The notes beneath the pieces were generated by a model, which worked only from the letters and a program-made list of their open reading frames with translations, did no database searches and was not told where the DNA came from. The translations under genes were made by a program, and so were the position numbers. This document shows positions 23,771 through 34,936 of a stretch of DNA of 64,000 nucleotides, piece by piece (the stretch's first letter is position 1; each line of letters starts with the position of its first letter). This DNA is from Sporodiniella umbellata (lineage: Eukaryota; Mucoromycota; Mucoromycetes; Mucorales; Rhizopodaceae). The DNA lies in the NCBI GenBank assembly GCA_025677835.1, contig JAIXMR010000053.1, positions 103,318 through 167,317 of the forward strand, in the 5' to 3' direction.

Positions 23771-25231
23771 ATGAAGATCGCGCTACTTGTTTTGTCAACA
23801 AGTGGCATTGTGGCAGCTAAAGCCTGGCAAGAAGGGCATACGACTTTAGCTATTTCCGTTTTAATGTCGGCGATGGCTGGGCTGATGACTTTTTCAACAA
23901 TACCTAATCTAAAAGAAACCTTCATTAAAGCTCATTTGTCCGGAAAGGACATACTCAAAGCCGTAAAGCCTATTATGTAAGATCCACTTGTCTAAAAGAA
24001 CACACTAAGGAAAACGACCTAAGAAGTTTCATGTTAGTCCAGAAACAATGGGTCTACCTACAGCCATAATATACCTTATAACCCTGTTTTTATTCATGCC
24101 CTTTCCCTTTATCGATTGGTTTCAGGATTCTAGCGCCACAGAAAGAGCGTTGGATACGTTTCCTTATAATAAGGTAAAAGCTCCAAAGAAAACAAAAACT
24201 GAGCGATATCGAAGTTAGGTGAAGTTTTATCAGCTATCTTAGCTATCCAGTCGATGGTTTTATTAGGATTTTGTGATGATGTATTAGATGTGAGATGGAG
24301 ATACAAGGTCTGGTTTCCAGCACTTGCAGGAGTCCCGTTGTTGATGTTTTATTACACTAATCAAGGAGGAACTACAATCATGATGCCTATCCAGCTAGAG
24401 GCTTATTTAGGAAAAAATGTAGATTTAGGTAAGCACAATATCAGATTTAGTTAAACATGTATTTGAACATCTAATAACAAAATAGGAATATTGTACTATA
24501 TATACATGGTAATGGTCATAATATTCTGTACACACAGTATCAATATTCTAGCGGGTGTCAACGGGGTTGAAGCTGGGCAGACACTGATCATTGCTCTGTC
24601 AGTTGCAATTAATGATCTGCTGTATGTGTTCAACAACCATTCACGTGATAGTCTAGAAGTGCACCTTTTCAGCCTCTATTTTATGCTACCATTTATTGGT
24701 GTCACTTCAGCTTTGTTATGGTACAATTGGTTTCCAGCTCAAGTATTCGTAGGAGATACCTTTTGCTATTTTGCTGGGATGACACTGGCCGTTATTGGCA
24801 TCATGGGCCATTTTTCAAAGACGCTCATGCTTTTCTTTATTCCTCAAATATTCAACTTTGTCTACTCCTGCCCTCAATTGTTTAGATTTGTAGAGTGTCC
24901 TCGACATAGAATGCCGCGACTGAGCGATTCTGGGCTACTCGTATGCTCAACAGTTCGTCCCAATGACAAAAAGTCTCTTGGTTTTTTAGGCAACACGATA
25001 TTGAAAGTATTTAAGGTATTTGGCTTATTAAAAGTGTTTGAGCAAGACAAAGACGGACGTATAATGGAATGTAACAACCTGACATTGATCAATCTTGTTC
25101 TTGCGCATCAGGGGCCAATGAACGAGAAAAATACAACCATAGCTGTTTTGTTAGTTCAAGCTGTTTGTAGTATTATGGCCTTCTTTATTCGATATAAACT
25201 TGTACACTTTGTTTATGAAGTAAACCATTAA
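23771..25231 (+). CDS. ALG7: UDP-GlcNAc:dolichyl-phosphate GlcNAc-1-phosphotransferase
   Basis: Four exons: 23771..23976, 24038..24173, 24215..24428 and 24486..25231, giving 433 aa. Introns are 61, 41 and 57 nt. Diagnostic blocks include IPNLKETFIKAHLSGKD, GFCDDVLDVRWRYK (acidic metal site), INILAGVNGVEAGQ, and VFVGDTFCYFAGMTLAVIGI. The RHRMPRL-like stretch reads ECPRHRMPRL. About ten hydrophobic helices are visible. The enzyme makes GlcNAc-PP-dolichol, the first committed step of N-glycosylation, in the ER membrane, and is the tunicamycin target. The second intron is only 41 nt with a weak acceptor (gaag), chosen because it restores LGEVLSAIL in frame. RFT1, acting later in the same pathway, lies about 30 kb to the right, without any sign of co-regulation. 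Confidence 0.93.
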
Positions 25232-25876
25232 TTGTATGTAAAATAAATAATAAAGAGTAAAAACCACTCCGTACATAATATAAAAAAGAAAAGGAAAAGT
25301 TGTATACTTGATCTAGCTTTTTCACTTTTTTTCCCTGACAAGGTCCTTGTCAAGCTTAGCTAAAGAAAAACAACCTTCATGTTATCTTTGCTGAGTACAC
25401 AAGTTATATAGAGCATAAAACTAAAGTTGGGGTGAAAATCTGTTATAAAACTTTTAGAAAATGTTTTACCTGAGCTTTTTGCAACCAATTAAAACCATAT
25501 TAATTGTATAAACTGTAGCTATCACTCATATATTTCTTTGAAAGGGAGTACTTAGCCGTCTGTAATATACTGTCTAGACTATGCAGGCATTTTTTTTAGG
25601 GAGGGTTACACGTTATAAGCTAAGATCGAATTACTCGTTCAAGACGGTTGCGATACTTAAGACTCTGTGTTTTTTCAATTCGAGCCACCAATTCCTTTTC
25701 AAACGGCCAATAAAAGTGCTTTGTACAGGAACTTTGATATATAAAATAGTAGCACAAAGCCGTATTTCTAACATCCGCATAAGGTGCCAGCTAATAAGAT
25801 TAAAAACAAACAGCCTAGTTTTATTTCTCTCTTTTTCACATTTACCATATATTTGAAAGACACACAAAACTAAGCT
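25232..25876. other. Intergenic
   Basis: AT-rich; overlapping frames at 25581-25856 (plus) and 25631-25867 (minus) are mirror shadows without motifs. The last part is the promoter of the small 77-aa gene. Confidence 0.45.
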
Positions 25877-26168
25877 ATGGGACTGATAGACAAAATCAAA
25901 TCAAATGTTGAAGTGTGGAAAGTAGGAAAATATACAAAGCGTAGATCAGCCCAAGCTCAAGATTTTGTGCCAAAAGGTAAATAAAAATACAGTTTAAATG
26001 TGTGTTTCCTAAGCTTTTGGTACATAAAAAACAGACAAGGATTTTTATCTACAGAACTACAAAGATGGCGAATACTTCCACCGTCAAGATACCCGTAGAC
26101 AAACATCAATAATTCACAAGAAAGGCATTAAACACCTACGCTCCTCAGAGCATTACAACAACTCCTAA
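25877..26168 (+). CDS. Small conserved-looking hypothetical protein (77 aa), two exons
   Basis: Exon 1 is 25877..25976, ATG start, MGLIDKIKSNVEVWKVGKY. A 58-nt intron (AAAG|gtaaat ... aacag|AC) joins it in phase 1 to exon 2, 26035..26168. The two exons sum to 234 nt, an exact multiple of three, and end at TAA. The product is basic and hydrophilic (KYTKRRSAQAQDF, then KDFYLQNYKDGEYFHRQDTRRQTS), with no membrane segment or signal. A second acceptor at about 26055 would break the frame. I do not recognise the family. Splice signals, codon coherence across the junction and position between two genes support a real gene. It is too short and too split for simple ORF calling. Confidence 0.6.
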
Positions 26169-26606
26169 TAAACACATTATACCTGTGTTACCTACAATTA
26201 ATTTTTTTTTAAAAGAATTTTGATCGATTTTTTTTTCTTAGACCAACAGATAGGACTCCTCATAAGTACTTAGGGCTTCTTAAGAAGAATCATTTTTGAA
26301 CTTATCGATCCAAAGCACATATTTTCAATTGAGTTAGAAAAACTGCACCTCATTCAAAATACGAGCTGCGTTATCAGCTTATCTTTAGCACGTTCAAAAA
26401 TACAGGAATCGATGCTTTTTAAGGATCGCTTTAAAAACCATTTGTATTATGACTATTCTATAAAGGGCTTACAACCATTTGGTATATCAAAACATGCTGT
26501 TTTTTATTTTCTTGTTGGCTTGATGTTATTTTTTGAGATCCTTTCTAAAAAGAGCACCTGGAAAAATCTCTATTACCTAAAAAAGACAAGTAGAAAATTC
26601 TTCTGT
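26169..26606. other. Intergenic, convergent 3' ends
   Basis: This lies between the small plus-strand gene and the minus-strand reductase. An 84-codon plus frame at 26412-26666 overlaps the reductase 3' end and is Phe/Leu/Lys-rich; it is judged non-coding. Confidence 0.45.
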
Positions 26607-27591
26607 TTATTGAAATTTCCATACTTGTTCTGGAGTATAGTTCAATTCAGACAAAATACCCGATAGTTTTCCTTGTGAATAGTCTCTTGCTCTTTCGCCG
26701 GACACTGATTTTAAAAGGCCATCAGGACCGCAGACAAAGACTTTTCGACGTATAGTAGAGTCCTTTGACATAATGTCTTCTATCATTTCTTTCGACACGT
26801 AACCTGTATCTTTCCAGTCTTTTGGAGGATTTTCAAGCACATATTTGACCTTAAATCGTTCACTATACTTCTCTTGTAATTTGTCTAATTCAGGCTTGAG
26901 CAAAACATCTTGTAATGTCTTGTTTCCGTATAAAAGCCATATACGAGTTTTTTGATCTTCGGGATCTTCTAAAATACGACATATGATTTGATACATAGGA
27001 GATATACCAGTACCTCCTGCAATCTGTGGTTTATTTACCATTAGAAAGAAAAGAAAGTATGGTTTGTACAACTATAGTTACCATGCCAACTTCATCCAGC
27101 GAATTTTGCTTATATTGATATTCCTCTTCCATAGGACCTCTTATATGTACTTGATGTACCTGAGGCTCAAAAGCGGTGAGTGTGCGGGAAACAGACCCGT
27201 TTTCGTATTTTTTCACTAAAAGATCTACAAATCCATCTTTATAAGGGTTGGCATTGATGGGTGTATAAGGCCTCATGACCTGAATTGCGTCGTCTTTAAT
27301 AAAAAGACAGGAAGGTACTGGATAAGTCTTATTCTGTTGCTTTTTGATTGCTACTCGAAGGCGATAAGAGCCGGGCGATACCTGTTCTTTTTCTGTCAGG
27401 TCTAAAGGTACATATCTGTCAGGGTCAAGTGCATTTGGCCCTTGTGTATAATACTGCCAGCCTAGATAACCAGTAGTGCTAACGAAGGCGGCAGCGGCTG
27501 TGTAAAAAAGCTTTTTTTTGGATTTTGAAGCATATGAAGAGCTGAATAATCTTCTTTGGCAAACTAAATGATGGCTGGCTGATCTAAGCAT
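26607..27591 (-). CDS. MCR1: NADH-cytochrome b5 reductase, mitochondrial (MCR1-like)
   Basis: Two exons, 27591..27082 and 27023..26607, with a 58-nt phase-0 intron (ATG|gtaact ... ccacag|ATT), giving 308 aa. The N-terminus is basic with a hydrophobic stretch (LFYTAAAAFVSTTGYLGW), as expected for a mitochondrial presequence plus membrane anchor. The FAD-binding RPYTPI, a GPM loop, NADH-binding GGTGISPMYQ and CGPDG are all present, and the protein ends EQVWKF-Q in the usual way. It passes electrons from NADH to cytochrome b5 or related acceptors, for sterol and fatty-acid metabolism or ascorbyl radical recycling. The MCR1 rather than CBR1 name rests on the presequence-like N-terminus. Confidence 0.9.
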
Positions 27592-27923
27592 TTATTTTTT
27601 TAAAAAAACCATAATTTAATCTTGACAGGCCCCTTTGCTTTTCACATTTTTAAACTTCCGTGAGAGCCACTGAAAACTATTAGCGCCACGACAAGTATCA
27701 TACATTTTTTGAATCATGGTTTATTTGCTCTGTTCAAGTTTTTTGTATTTTAAGTGTGAAGCTAGCAATATGCCTCTATTGTAACTGAATCCGACTTTTT
27801 TCTTTAAAAAAAAGAAAGGCTGTGTATTCTACTATAGAGCTATCTTCAACACGAAGAGTTGATACGTGCATGGTGTGAGGTATTCAAGCTTCATGGTTTT
27901 TACCGGTTTATTCTTACATAGTA
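27592..27923. other. Intergenic
   Basis: About 330 bp of AT-rich DNA between two minus-strand genes. Nothing further seen. Confidence 0.5.
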
Positions 27924-28829
27924 TTATATTTTAAGTTCTTCCAGATCCTGTTCCAAAACAGCAGGGTGGGTAGGGATATCCTCGTCCCATTTTAAAGGGC
28001 CACGGTTTTCAGTTGAATTAAAATATTCATCGTCGAGAACATCTAGTTCCTGCGCCGATTTCTTTTTTTGGACAATCTTGTCACTCTCCTTTACTCCCCA
28101 TGACCTAGATTTACTAGAAGAATAGTAAACAACAACTGTAAGAACCACACCACAAAATCATATAAAGAAACAAGAAAAAAGAACCACTTAGTAAAAAAAA
28201 AATTACGTTGGATCATGTGCCAAAGCCCTTTCTATCATTCTTCGTAGGCTTCTATAACTCCTGTAAAGTATTGAACGAACCAAAAATTGAAGATCACTTA
28301 AATCTACATCATATTTTAAAGCCATATCAGTAATCGCACCCTTAACTTTGAGTATGTCTGAGGTGTCCACATCTTTGAATGCAATATAGTCTGTGTCATG
28401 TTTGCTAAAAACATCTCTCCAAGAAGAAGTTGCAGCCTTTCGTATATTGACGTAGACTTTGTAAGACTCCTCCGCATTCAATCTGGTGTTTTGTATTTGT
28501 ATTAGATCTAAGGCTTTCTCTACATTAACATATCCTGTCAAAGGATATGAATCAACGTTTTCTTGGATAGCCGTTTCCACAGTCAAACTATTTGGGTCTT
28601 TCGATTTTTTTGGCTTATACGAAGCTCTTTTCAAGCCATTTCTTGGTTTATCTACTTTATTTTGTAACTCACGTATACTGTCTTCGAGACTGCTGACGTG
28701 TAAAGTAAGCCTTTTGACCTGCGCAAGCTTTATTTGCAAAATATATACATACATTAATAACCAATAGTACGACTAAAAATATTACAACTAATTTACCAGC
28801 AACCGGTTTTGAGCAACAAGGGTATCCAT
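27924..28829 (-). CDS. Coiled-coil hypothetical protein, three exons, 247 aa
   Basis: Reconstructed as exon 1 28829..28797 (MDTLVAQNRLL), exon 2 28727..28207 and exon 3 28113..27924, total 744 nt. Introns are 69 and 93 nt; the second uses AC|gtaatt and ttctag|T in phase 2, so the apparent stop after HDP-T at 28203 is inside the intron. The N-terminal ~35 residues form a likely coiled coil (heptads in LAQVKRLTLHVSSLEDSI). A basic linker, a helical middle domain (NVEKALDLIQIQNTRL, then MALKYDVDLSDLQFLVRSIL) and an acidic C-terminus (EEL-KI end) follow. There is no family I can name. The three exons have compatible phases and similar codon use, which supports a single gene. Confidence 0.6.
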
Positions 28830-30913
28830 GCAAGAAAAAAAAATACAAAAGCAAAGAACAAAAAGCAACAAGATCTAAAAAAGAAGAATATCAACATTTT
28901 TCAAGGTTACACATGATACCATTTCAGAAGTCACTTGTTTCATAACTTTCTGTTTCAAGCTGTCGAAGATTGAAAATATCAGACTTCACTACATCATGCG
29001 AACAAACATACGTTAAACATTGAAGCCTCTCTGGAAATGACCATTTATAAGATTACAAATGCACACGCAAAAACTCTTCGCTCTACTTCTGTAGATTAGC
29101 CACGGATAATACCTAAACAAACTAAGGAAAGGAAATTATCAGCCAACACAGCCAGAGGTACTGAACTTTCAAAGCTCTGAAGTATTTAACATATAGGTGG
29201 TGGTCTTACAACATCAACGCCTGTAACATTGGTTGAATCAAGACACTATCCCTTACAACCAAAACCCATTATATCAAGAAGCACAATTGTCAATTTAACG
29301 AAATATACAGTGCCTGTACTTTTTTTTTTTTTTGGCTTATTTTCAAGCACTTGGTACCCTTCATTCACTTCTTCTCTGGGCGAATATTCTTTCGTCATAA
29401 CATAAGTAACACAGCATGAGTAAGTATCACTAATAATAGTATGTGTATTATCACTCTAGTTGTCTGTCGCTTTACAATAGCTAGACCGCCCTATTTTTTA
29501 TATTACCCAACTATTCCTCATATTCATGTGGGATTCCATCTCATGAAAGAAAATGCAACTCTTTTTTTAAAGCTCAATTGTAAACTTTTTCAACAGTGTT
29601 TCGCATCTGGTCTGTATGTTTTTCTGGTAAGCTTTTGGTTAAAATAATGATTTCTTCATAGTAATAACAGACACTTCAAATTTCTCAGTCAATTTTTCTT
29701 TAATATTATTCGAAAGCGATTGATATAGATTGTGTTTAGTAATAAACGAGCTGTTTTTAAAATTCCTATATGAAATTTACTCCGTTTTTTATATCGATTT
29801 CTATCACATTAACTCGGTACAGCACTTGATTTTTTTTATTCTTCACAGACATTTTCTAATTCTTTTTTATAGAAAAAAAATACGTTCGCTTTATAAGATT
29901 GTTTTTAACAATAAAAGAAACTACAAAACACAACCAAAAACTTCTGGGCCAAAAATGATGAAGCTTGGGATACTTAATAACACCCGCCGATTAGCTTTAT
30001 GCTTTTACTATAGTGTTCTTAAACTTTTATTGCTATTAAATAATGTTGTACAATTGAATAATTTATTCCTAATACGATTTTTGCAGTCAAAGCATTTTCT
30101 AACACTAATGTGATCTTAGTTGCTAAAAAAGATAAACTGATGTAAAACATTGGAAATTCTTGAAAACGCTTACTATCTGAATAAACACACCTCTTTTTTT
30201 CTTAATGTCTGTTACAATCTTATTCGCATTTCTGTTTTGAACGATAGTCATCGTTTTCTTTTCATTTGATGTTTTATGCCGCGAGTTTATAGTCAATTTC
30301 TAGCGGATCATAATCTGCGTTTGGTATAGTGCTTCCAAAATCGATGTCGCGTATTTACACATGGCTTGTATTATAGAATGGGACATTAAATTTGGAAACA
30401 TTATAAACGTTTGAGTAACTCAATATTCTCCTTCACTATCCTGGCTTTCAAAACATGATACGCTTTGCTAGTGAGCGGCCATCTTTACATGCTAATGTTG
30501 CGGTCTTCATTGGAACGATTTTTCGTTACTTCAGATCGAAAATTTCAAAACCTAATATTATATATCGTAGCTAATTTCGATTTTCGCTTGGATTGATCCC
30601 CCGCCTAAGTACTTTCCTCTTTCTGAAAAGATTTTTCTAAAATTTATCACCACTCGAGAAGTCTCTAAGATGCCTCTGCTGGCAAATCAAGTATATTGAC
30701 AATGCGATATACTTCTTTAAGAAAAACATTTACTCTTTTTCTCAAGATGTTTTTTGTTGAAATATTTCGTTTATAAACTGTTAATTAAGTACTTATAGAA
30801 TTCAAGAAGAAAATCGCACTTTTTACAATCAAAAATAAAGCTGTCGAGAAATTTTACATCCCCAAAAAAACCTTTTTTTTTTTTTGGTGCTATTTTTTCC
30901 TATTTAGCTTCAG

Positions 30914-31042
30914 CCTTCTAAAGAAGAAGTTTCGGCGACTCTTAAAATCATAGATTGTGTCAAAGACAGCAAAAATAGAGTCTATAAAACTAGCAACTTT
31001 TCAAGTGTTGCTGTGAGTATTCCCACTAAAAAAAAACGATAA
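30914..31042 (+). pseudogene. Possible orphan coding exon or gene relic
   Basis: A 42-codon frame follows an acceptor-like cttcag and ends at TAA (31040-31042). It begins PSKEEVSATLKIID and ends SIPTKKKR, which looks more protein-like than the surrounding DNA. No donor-bearing upstream exon or ATG was found, so it may be a remnant. Family unknown. Confidence 0.2.
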
Positions 31043-31502
31043 AAATGACACTAGTTACTCTTCTTATCACACGTAACACAGACAATAGCCTTCTGCTTTA
31101 CAAAACCTGCCTTTAAGCCCGTTATAAAAGAGACCAAACTGATAAGACGCATCTCTATGAGTAGCTATAGGGCTGTTCTATGATTCTTGATAAAAGATTA
31201 AAACGGAAGGGGAAGCAGGGAACGCGTAGGGGCTGCTATTAGTTTTTTTTTCCTTTGTTTACTTACGGAGATTGCAAAACAAAAAGCGCAAAAAGCTAAT
31301 TCACTTGCAGGAATAGATAGAAAAAAAAGAACGACAATAACAAAAGATTATATCATAAGCCGCTCCATAGAGATTTTTTTTTCTTTAAAAAGAGAGGGAG
31401 GCGCGTCTTTTATTACCTTTTTCTTTACTATGTTCCTCCTTTTCTCAGATAACTGTTGGGAACCCCCTCTATCTTTGTTGGAAGCTTAGGAATAAAATAC
31501 TT

Positions 31503-31709
31503 CTAGCTGAACGGGGTAGAGGCCTGGTGATTGGACGGTGATGAGGTGTGAAAGCTGGTGTTGGTACTGGAATGTTCATACGATTCTTTGAAGTAGTCGC
31601 AAGACCCTGGAGGTTTACGGTATATATTACTGGTCCAGAGATACTGTTTGCAACTGGGGCTCTTATTGGGATCAGATGTACTCCCACCTGTTCGTGGTTG
31701 ATTCTGCAT
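31503..31709 (-). pseudogene. Possible short exon or relic, Ser/Thr/Pro-rich
   Basis: A 68-codon minus frame beginning MQNQPRTGGSTSD and ending QASTPFS lies in a locally GC-richer island. A second minus frame is open across the same bases, so which of the two, if either, codes cannot be decided. No clear splice partner was found. Confidence 0.22.
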
Positions 31710-32315
31710 ACCATCAAAAGAGTCTTTGGCTCTTTTTTTGAGAACCAGGAAGAGTACGCTTTTCTTTCTTTTTTGTTTTTGAATAAAAAATTCCTTTCGT
31801 TTTTTTTAACTCTTAAGTCCTAGTATTATTTAATCTTTCTTTTGCCTTTTTTTACCACCAACGTCAAACCCTATAACGTTTCTCTGTAAATTGGCTTCTT
31901 TTTTTTATTAAAGCCTTCCTAGAATGTCTTTGAAAAAAAAAAAAAAAGATCGAGGTAGTGCACCGCATATGGTAAAAATGCCTTTTTTGTTGGTCAACTT
32001 GTAGAAATAGTTTAGCTCTAAGCAGAACTTTCGTCACATAGAATTCAAAAGAATAGCTCTTGCTTAAAAAAAAAAAAGGTGACACTCTCCATCTTACTAA
32101 AGCAAAAACGATACATAACCAACTAAAATCTGGAGTTGATGTCAAGTATTGTATTAAATAGTTTTGAAGTTGGGGACAATAGAGTTTAAAAAAAGTCGTA
32201 CAAAAAAGCATGAAATACGTTAAGATTGCAGTACAAACTTTTTAATGTAACAATATTCGCTTTCAAAGAAACAAAAAAGATTGTCAATTACAAACACTTT
32301 TTGTTTATTGCCCCT

Positions 32316-33169
32316 TTAAAGCTTGCTGGCCAATCTGTTGAAGGGGACACCAAAATTTTTAACGGTTTCTTCATACATCTAAAAAGAAAAAGTCAGCAAA
32401 TTGGATCTACGAGAAAGAATAAAAGTGTGGCTTACCGATTCTTTCAACTGCTTGTAGGCAATACCTGCCTTTGCTTTGTGAGCCCATTTCAAAGCCAGCT
32501 CTTTGCCATGTGAAAATAACTCTTTTTCAGAGCTGACAGCGTCTACAAGTCCACACTGAAGGGCATCTTTTGCGCCAAATCTACGAGCCTGCAAAATCAT
32601 ATCGCGGTATATGGTAGGTGTTGTCTTTTGTCTGATAATAGAGCTCATACCAGAAGATAGAGAGGAAGGGAGATCGACTTCGTTCATACAAATATAACCT
32701 CTATCTTCTCTCATAATTCTATAGTCTAAAAAAAGGTCTTAGCCATGGCCGTTTTCTATTCAAAATCCCTAACCTCTTTTTACTTACCATGAGCAAGAGC
32801 AAACATACAGCCACCTGCGAATGCATGTCCGTTAATAACAGCCACCGTGGGAATACAAAACGTAAGCATTTTTTTAAGCATAAGATGGTAGCTATCAATG
32901 AAGCTTGGGTCTAACAAAACACTCTTCAACTCCAATCCATTACTAAAGAACTTTCCTTCCCCAACAGTCACAAGAGCCATATCTTCTTCTTCTTCAAGAG
33001 CGTAGTTTAGGTCCTCGATAACCTCAAGTGCATGTATAATAGAGCGAATAAAGACTCGGGTGAATCTGTTTTCGTTGTTGTGCAAGCGAAGTATAAAGAG
33101 AGGTCCTTCACGACTAAGTGTCATTTGGTGATCGTCTTTACTGGGAAGTTCGAGAGGGAATGTTGCCAT
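32316..33169 (-). CDS. Peroxisomal enoyl-CoA hydratase/isomerase (ECI-like) with PTS1
   Basis: Three exons: 33169..32788, 32725..32436 and 32378..32316, giving 244 aa with introns of 62 and 57 nt. The crotonase fold is visible in exon 1: ATVAVINGHAFAGGCMFALAH-like residues around the oxyanion Gly and the FSNGLEL loop. Exon 2 has RRFGAKDALQCGLVDAV. The last exon is only 63 nt and adds MYEETVKNFGVPFNRLASKL. Its C-terminal SKL is a peroxisomal targeting signal type 1. The enzyme therefore probably acts in peroxisomal beta-oxidation as a delta3-delta2-enoyl-CoA isomerase or a hydratase. The unspliced second exon would end elsewhere and lose SKL. The catalytic acid was not assigned with certainty. 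Confidence 0.86.
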
Positions 33170-34936
33170 TTTTTGTGTAATTTTTTATTGAGAATAGGCG
33201 CCGTAGTTAAAGAAAGAAAAAGAATGTGGAAAAGTTCAATGGTTTTTATACGAGTGGTTTTGTCTATTCTCACTTATTATATTCCCGCTGACAAAAATTA
33301 AATGAGTCCAAAAACAGATTTTTTAAATTAGTAATGTTAGAAAAAAAAAAAAACAAATAACAGTACATTGGTTGGCTCTTTAAAGTTTGGGACCTACTTC
33401 TGCTTAGATCTTTTTGCTGAAGCTCTTAAAATAAAAGTATAAATACAAATGTCAACTTGATAGTTGGTAAAAACAAGGCGGCATCCAAATATCTTTTTCA
33501 GGCTGGGGGTTGTGGTGATCCGCATATCTTATTGAGATATTTTCATATAGAAACATCTATAGACGCGTAAAAAGATAAAATATAGAATCTACTAGAAAGT
33601 AGATAACGCGTATAAACGCCAATAATATATATAGTAAGAACTATATAAGAGAATAACGTAATGGATGGTGCAGTGGTTGTACACAGATCTATTATAAGTA
33701 GCGACGCGGGTTCAAAGTCTAAGCTTAGAGTTTAGCAGAGTGACAGAACGCAATAGTTTGCGGTCACGCAGGCAGGATAGTTCCTGATTAGTATATGACC
33801 TGATATATCATCTTGATACAGTCTCAAAGTATTCACAAAGTCTTTTTCTATTTTGTTTTTACTTTACTTTATTATTTTATTTCTCGAAATACAACAGGGG
33901 TCTTTCAAGCTAGCCGATATATTTTGAAGTATACTTCCAAGGCACTTTAAGGTTATATCTTTTTTTTTTTTTGCGGTTCCAAAGTTAATACGGAACGCAT
34001 AGGTCATCTGTTAAGTCAAAGACATTGAAACACAACATATACAAAGGCAATGCTATTAAACAATGCAGATTGGCTAATAGACGCTCTTTCTTATTTTTTT
34101 AGACATAGGTTTCTCAAAAAGCAGGAGCCTACTGTAAATCAATATAAGTTTGCTTATTGATGTAGTTTTTTTTATAAAAAAAAGCAAAGAGAATAATAAC
34201 TTAAGAATTCCCCTGACATTATCCAACTAAAAATTTCTTGTTTTATTCGACAACATTGAAAGCATTTTACTAGTTTAAAATCAACTTCTGGAAGTTTACG
34301 AAATCTAGGCATTTTGACCCCCCCCCCAAATTTTTCTTATTTTAAATACAAAACAAACACGACTACAAGGTCTCAACTGCTTATTTTGATATGGAAGATG
34401 CATTTGAGTTTTCAAAACATTTTTAACTCACAACTTTTAACAGAAAAAAGGAGGTGTGACGCATTTTGAAAAGTTTTAAAGCATAAAGATACAAAAGTAA
34501 GAGTTCAGCTTTATGTTGTCGAGTATCTGTTTAAATCTATGCGGAATTTCTTGCTAAAATATAGCCACAGATGAAAAGAAAAAGCCGAGTTTCTAGATAG
34601 CACCCAAAATGAAGTCAATAAAGTACAGTTGGTTCGGAGAGCATATTAATTTCCTTTAGTCTTTGTTTTTTCTTTTTACTGGGGTCTTCCGGTCATTAGT
34701 TTAAAATAACAGCCTAAGGTAAATAAAAGGCATCCATTTGATTCCATTTATAGAACAGTTTATGACATGCAGTTTAGAGTCTATGTAATAAGCAGCTCAC
34801 TTGACTTCGATTCTCTTGGCGAAGATTATCTAGCCTTGTAATTCAATTTCAGTTGAAGTCAGTGCATTGAAAGCTAGGTTGAAATGCCGTTTTTTTTTAA
34901 AAATTTCTTTTTCTTTTCCTTTATATACATCATACA
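33170..34936. other. Intergenic with SINE-like element
   Basis: AT-rich, divergent promoter region between the hydratase and the SYLF-SH3 gene. A candidate Pol III element at 33655-33845 is listed separately. A run of C near 34319-34327 and T runs near 33960-33972 are present. No protein gene seen. Confidence 0.5.
33655..33845 (+). repeat. tRNA-related SINE-like Pol III element (candidate)
   Basis: TGGTGCAGTGG at 33666-33676 fits the internal A box (TRGYNNARNNG), and GGTTCAAAGTC at 33709-33719 matches the B box at 10 of 11 positions. The 32-nt gap is tRNA-like. A T-rich stop (TCTTTTTC) sits near 33840. The flanking stems do not form a proper acceptor or T arm, so it is not an intact tRNA. 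The layout, tRNA-like head plus ~120 nt of unrelated sequence, is that of a SINE or a decayed tRNA. Confidence 0.4.

Larger units (their letters stand above)
28830..32315. other. Long gene-poor spacer
   Basis: 3.5 kb of AT-rich DNA with frames such as 29441-29647 and 29730-30113 that are Phe/Leu-rich and unlikely to be genes. Two short stretches with protein-like composition are listed separately (30914-31042 plus and 31503-31709 minus). A/T runs are common, for example near 30871-30884 and 31936-31948. Confidence 0.45.

Noticed and set aside
27924..28148. Stand-alone 74-codon gene (ORF from GTG)
   Set aside because: Its start is not ATG and it joins in phase to the upstream exon as exon 3 of the coiled-coil gene.
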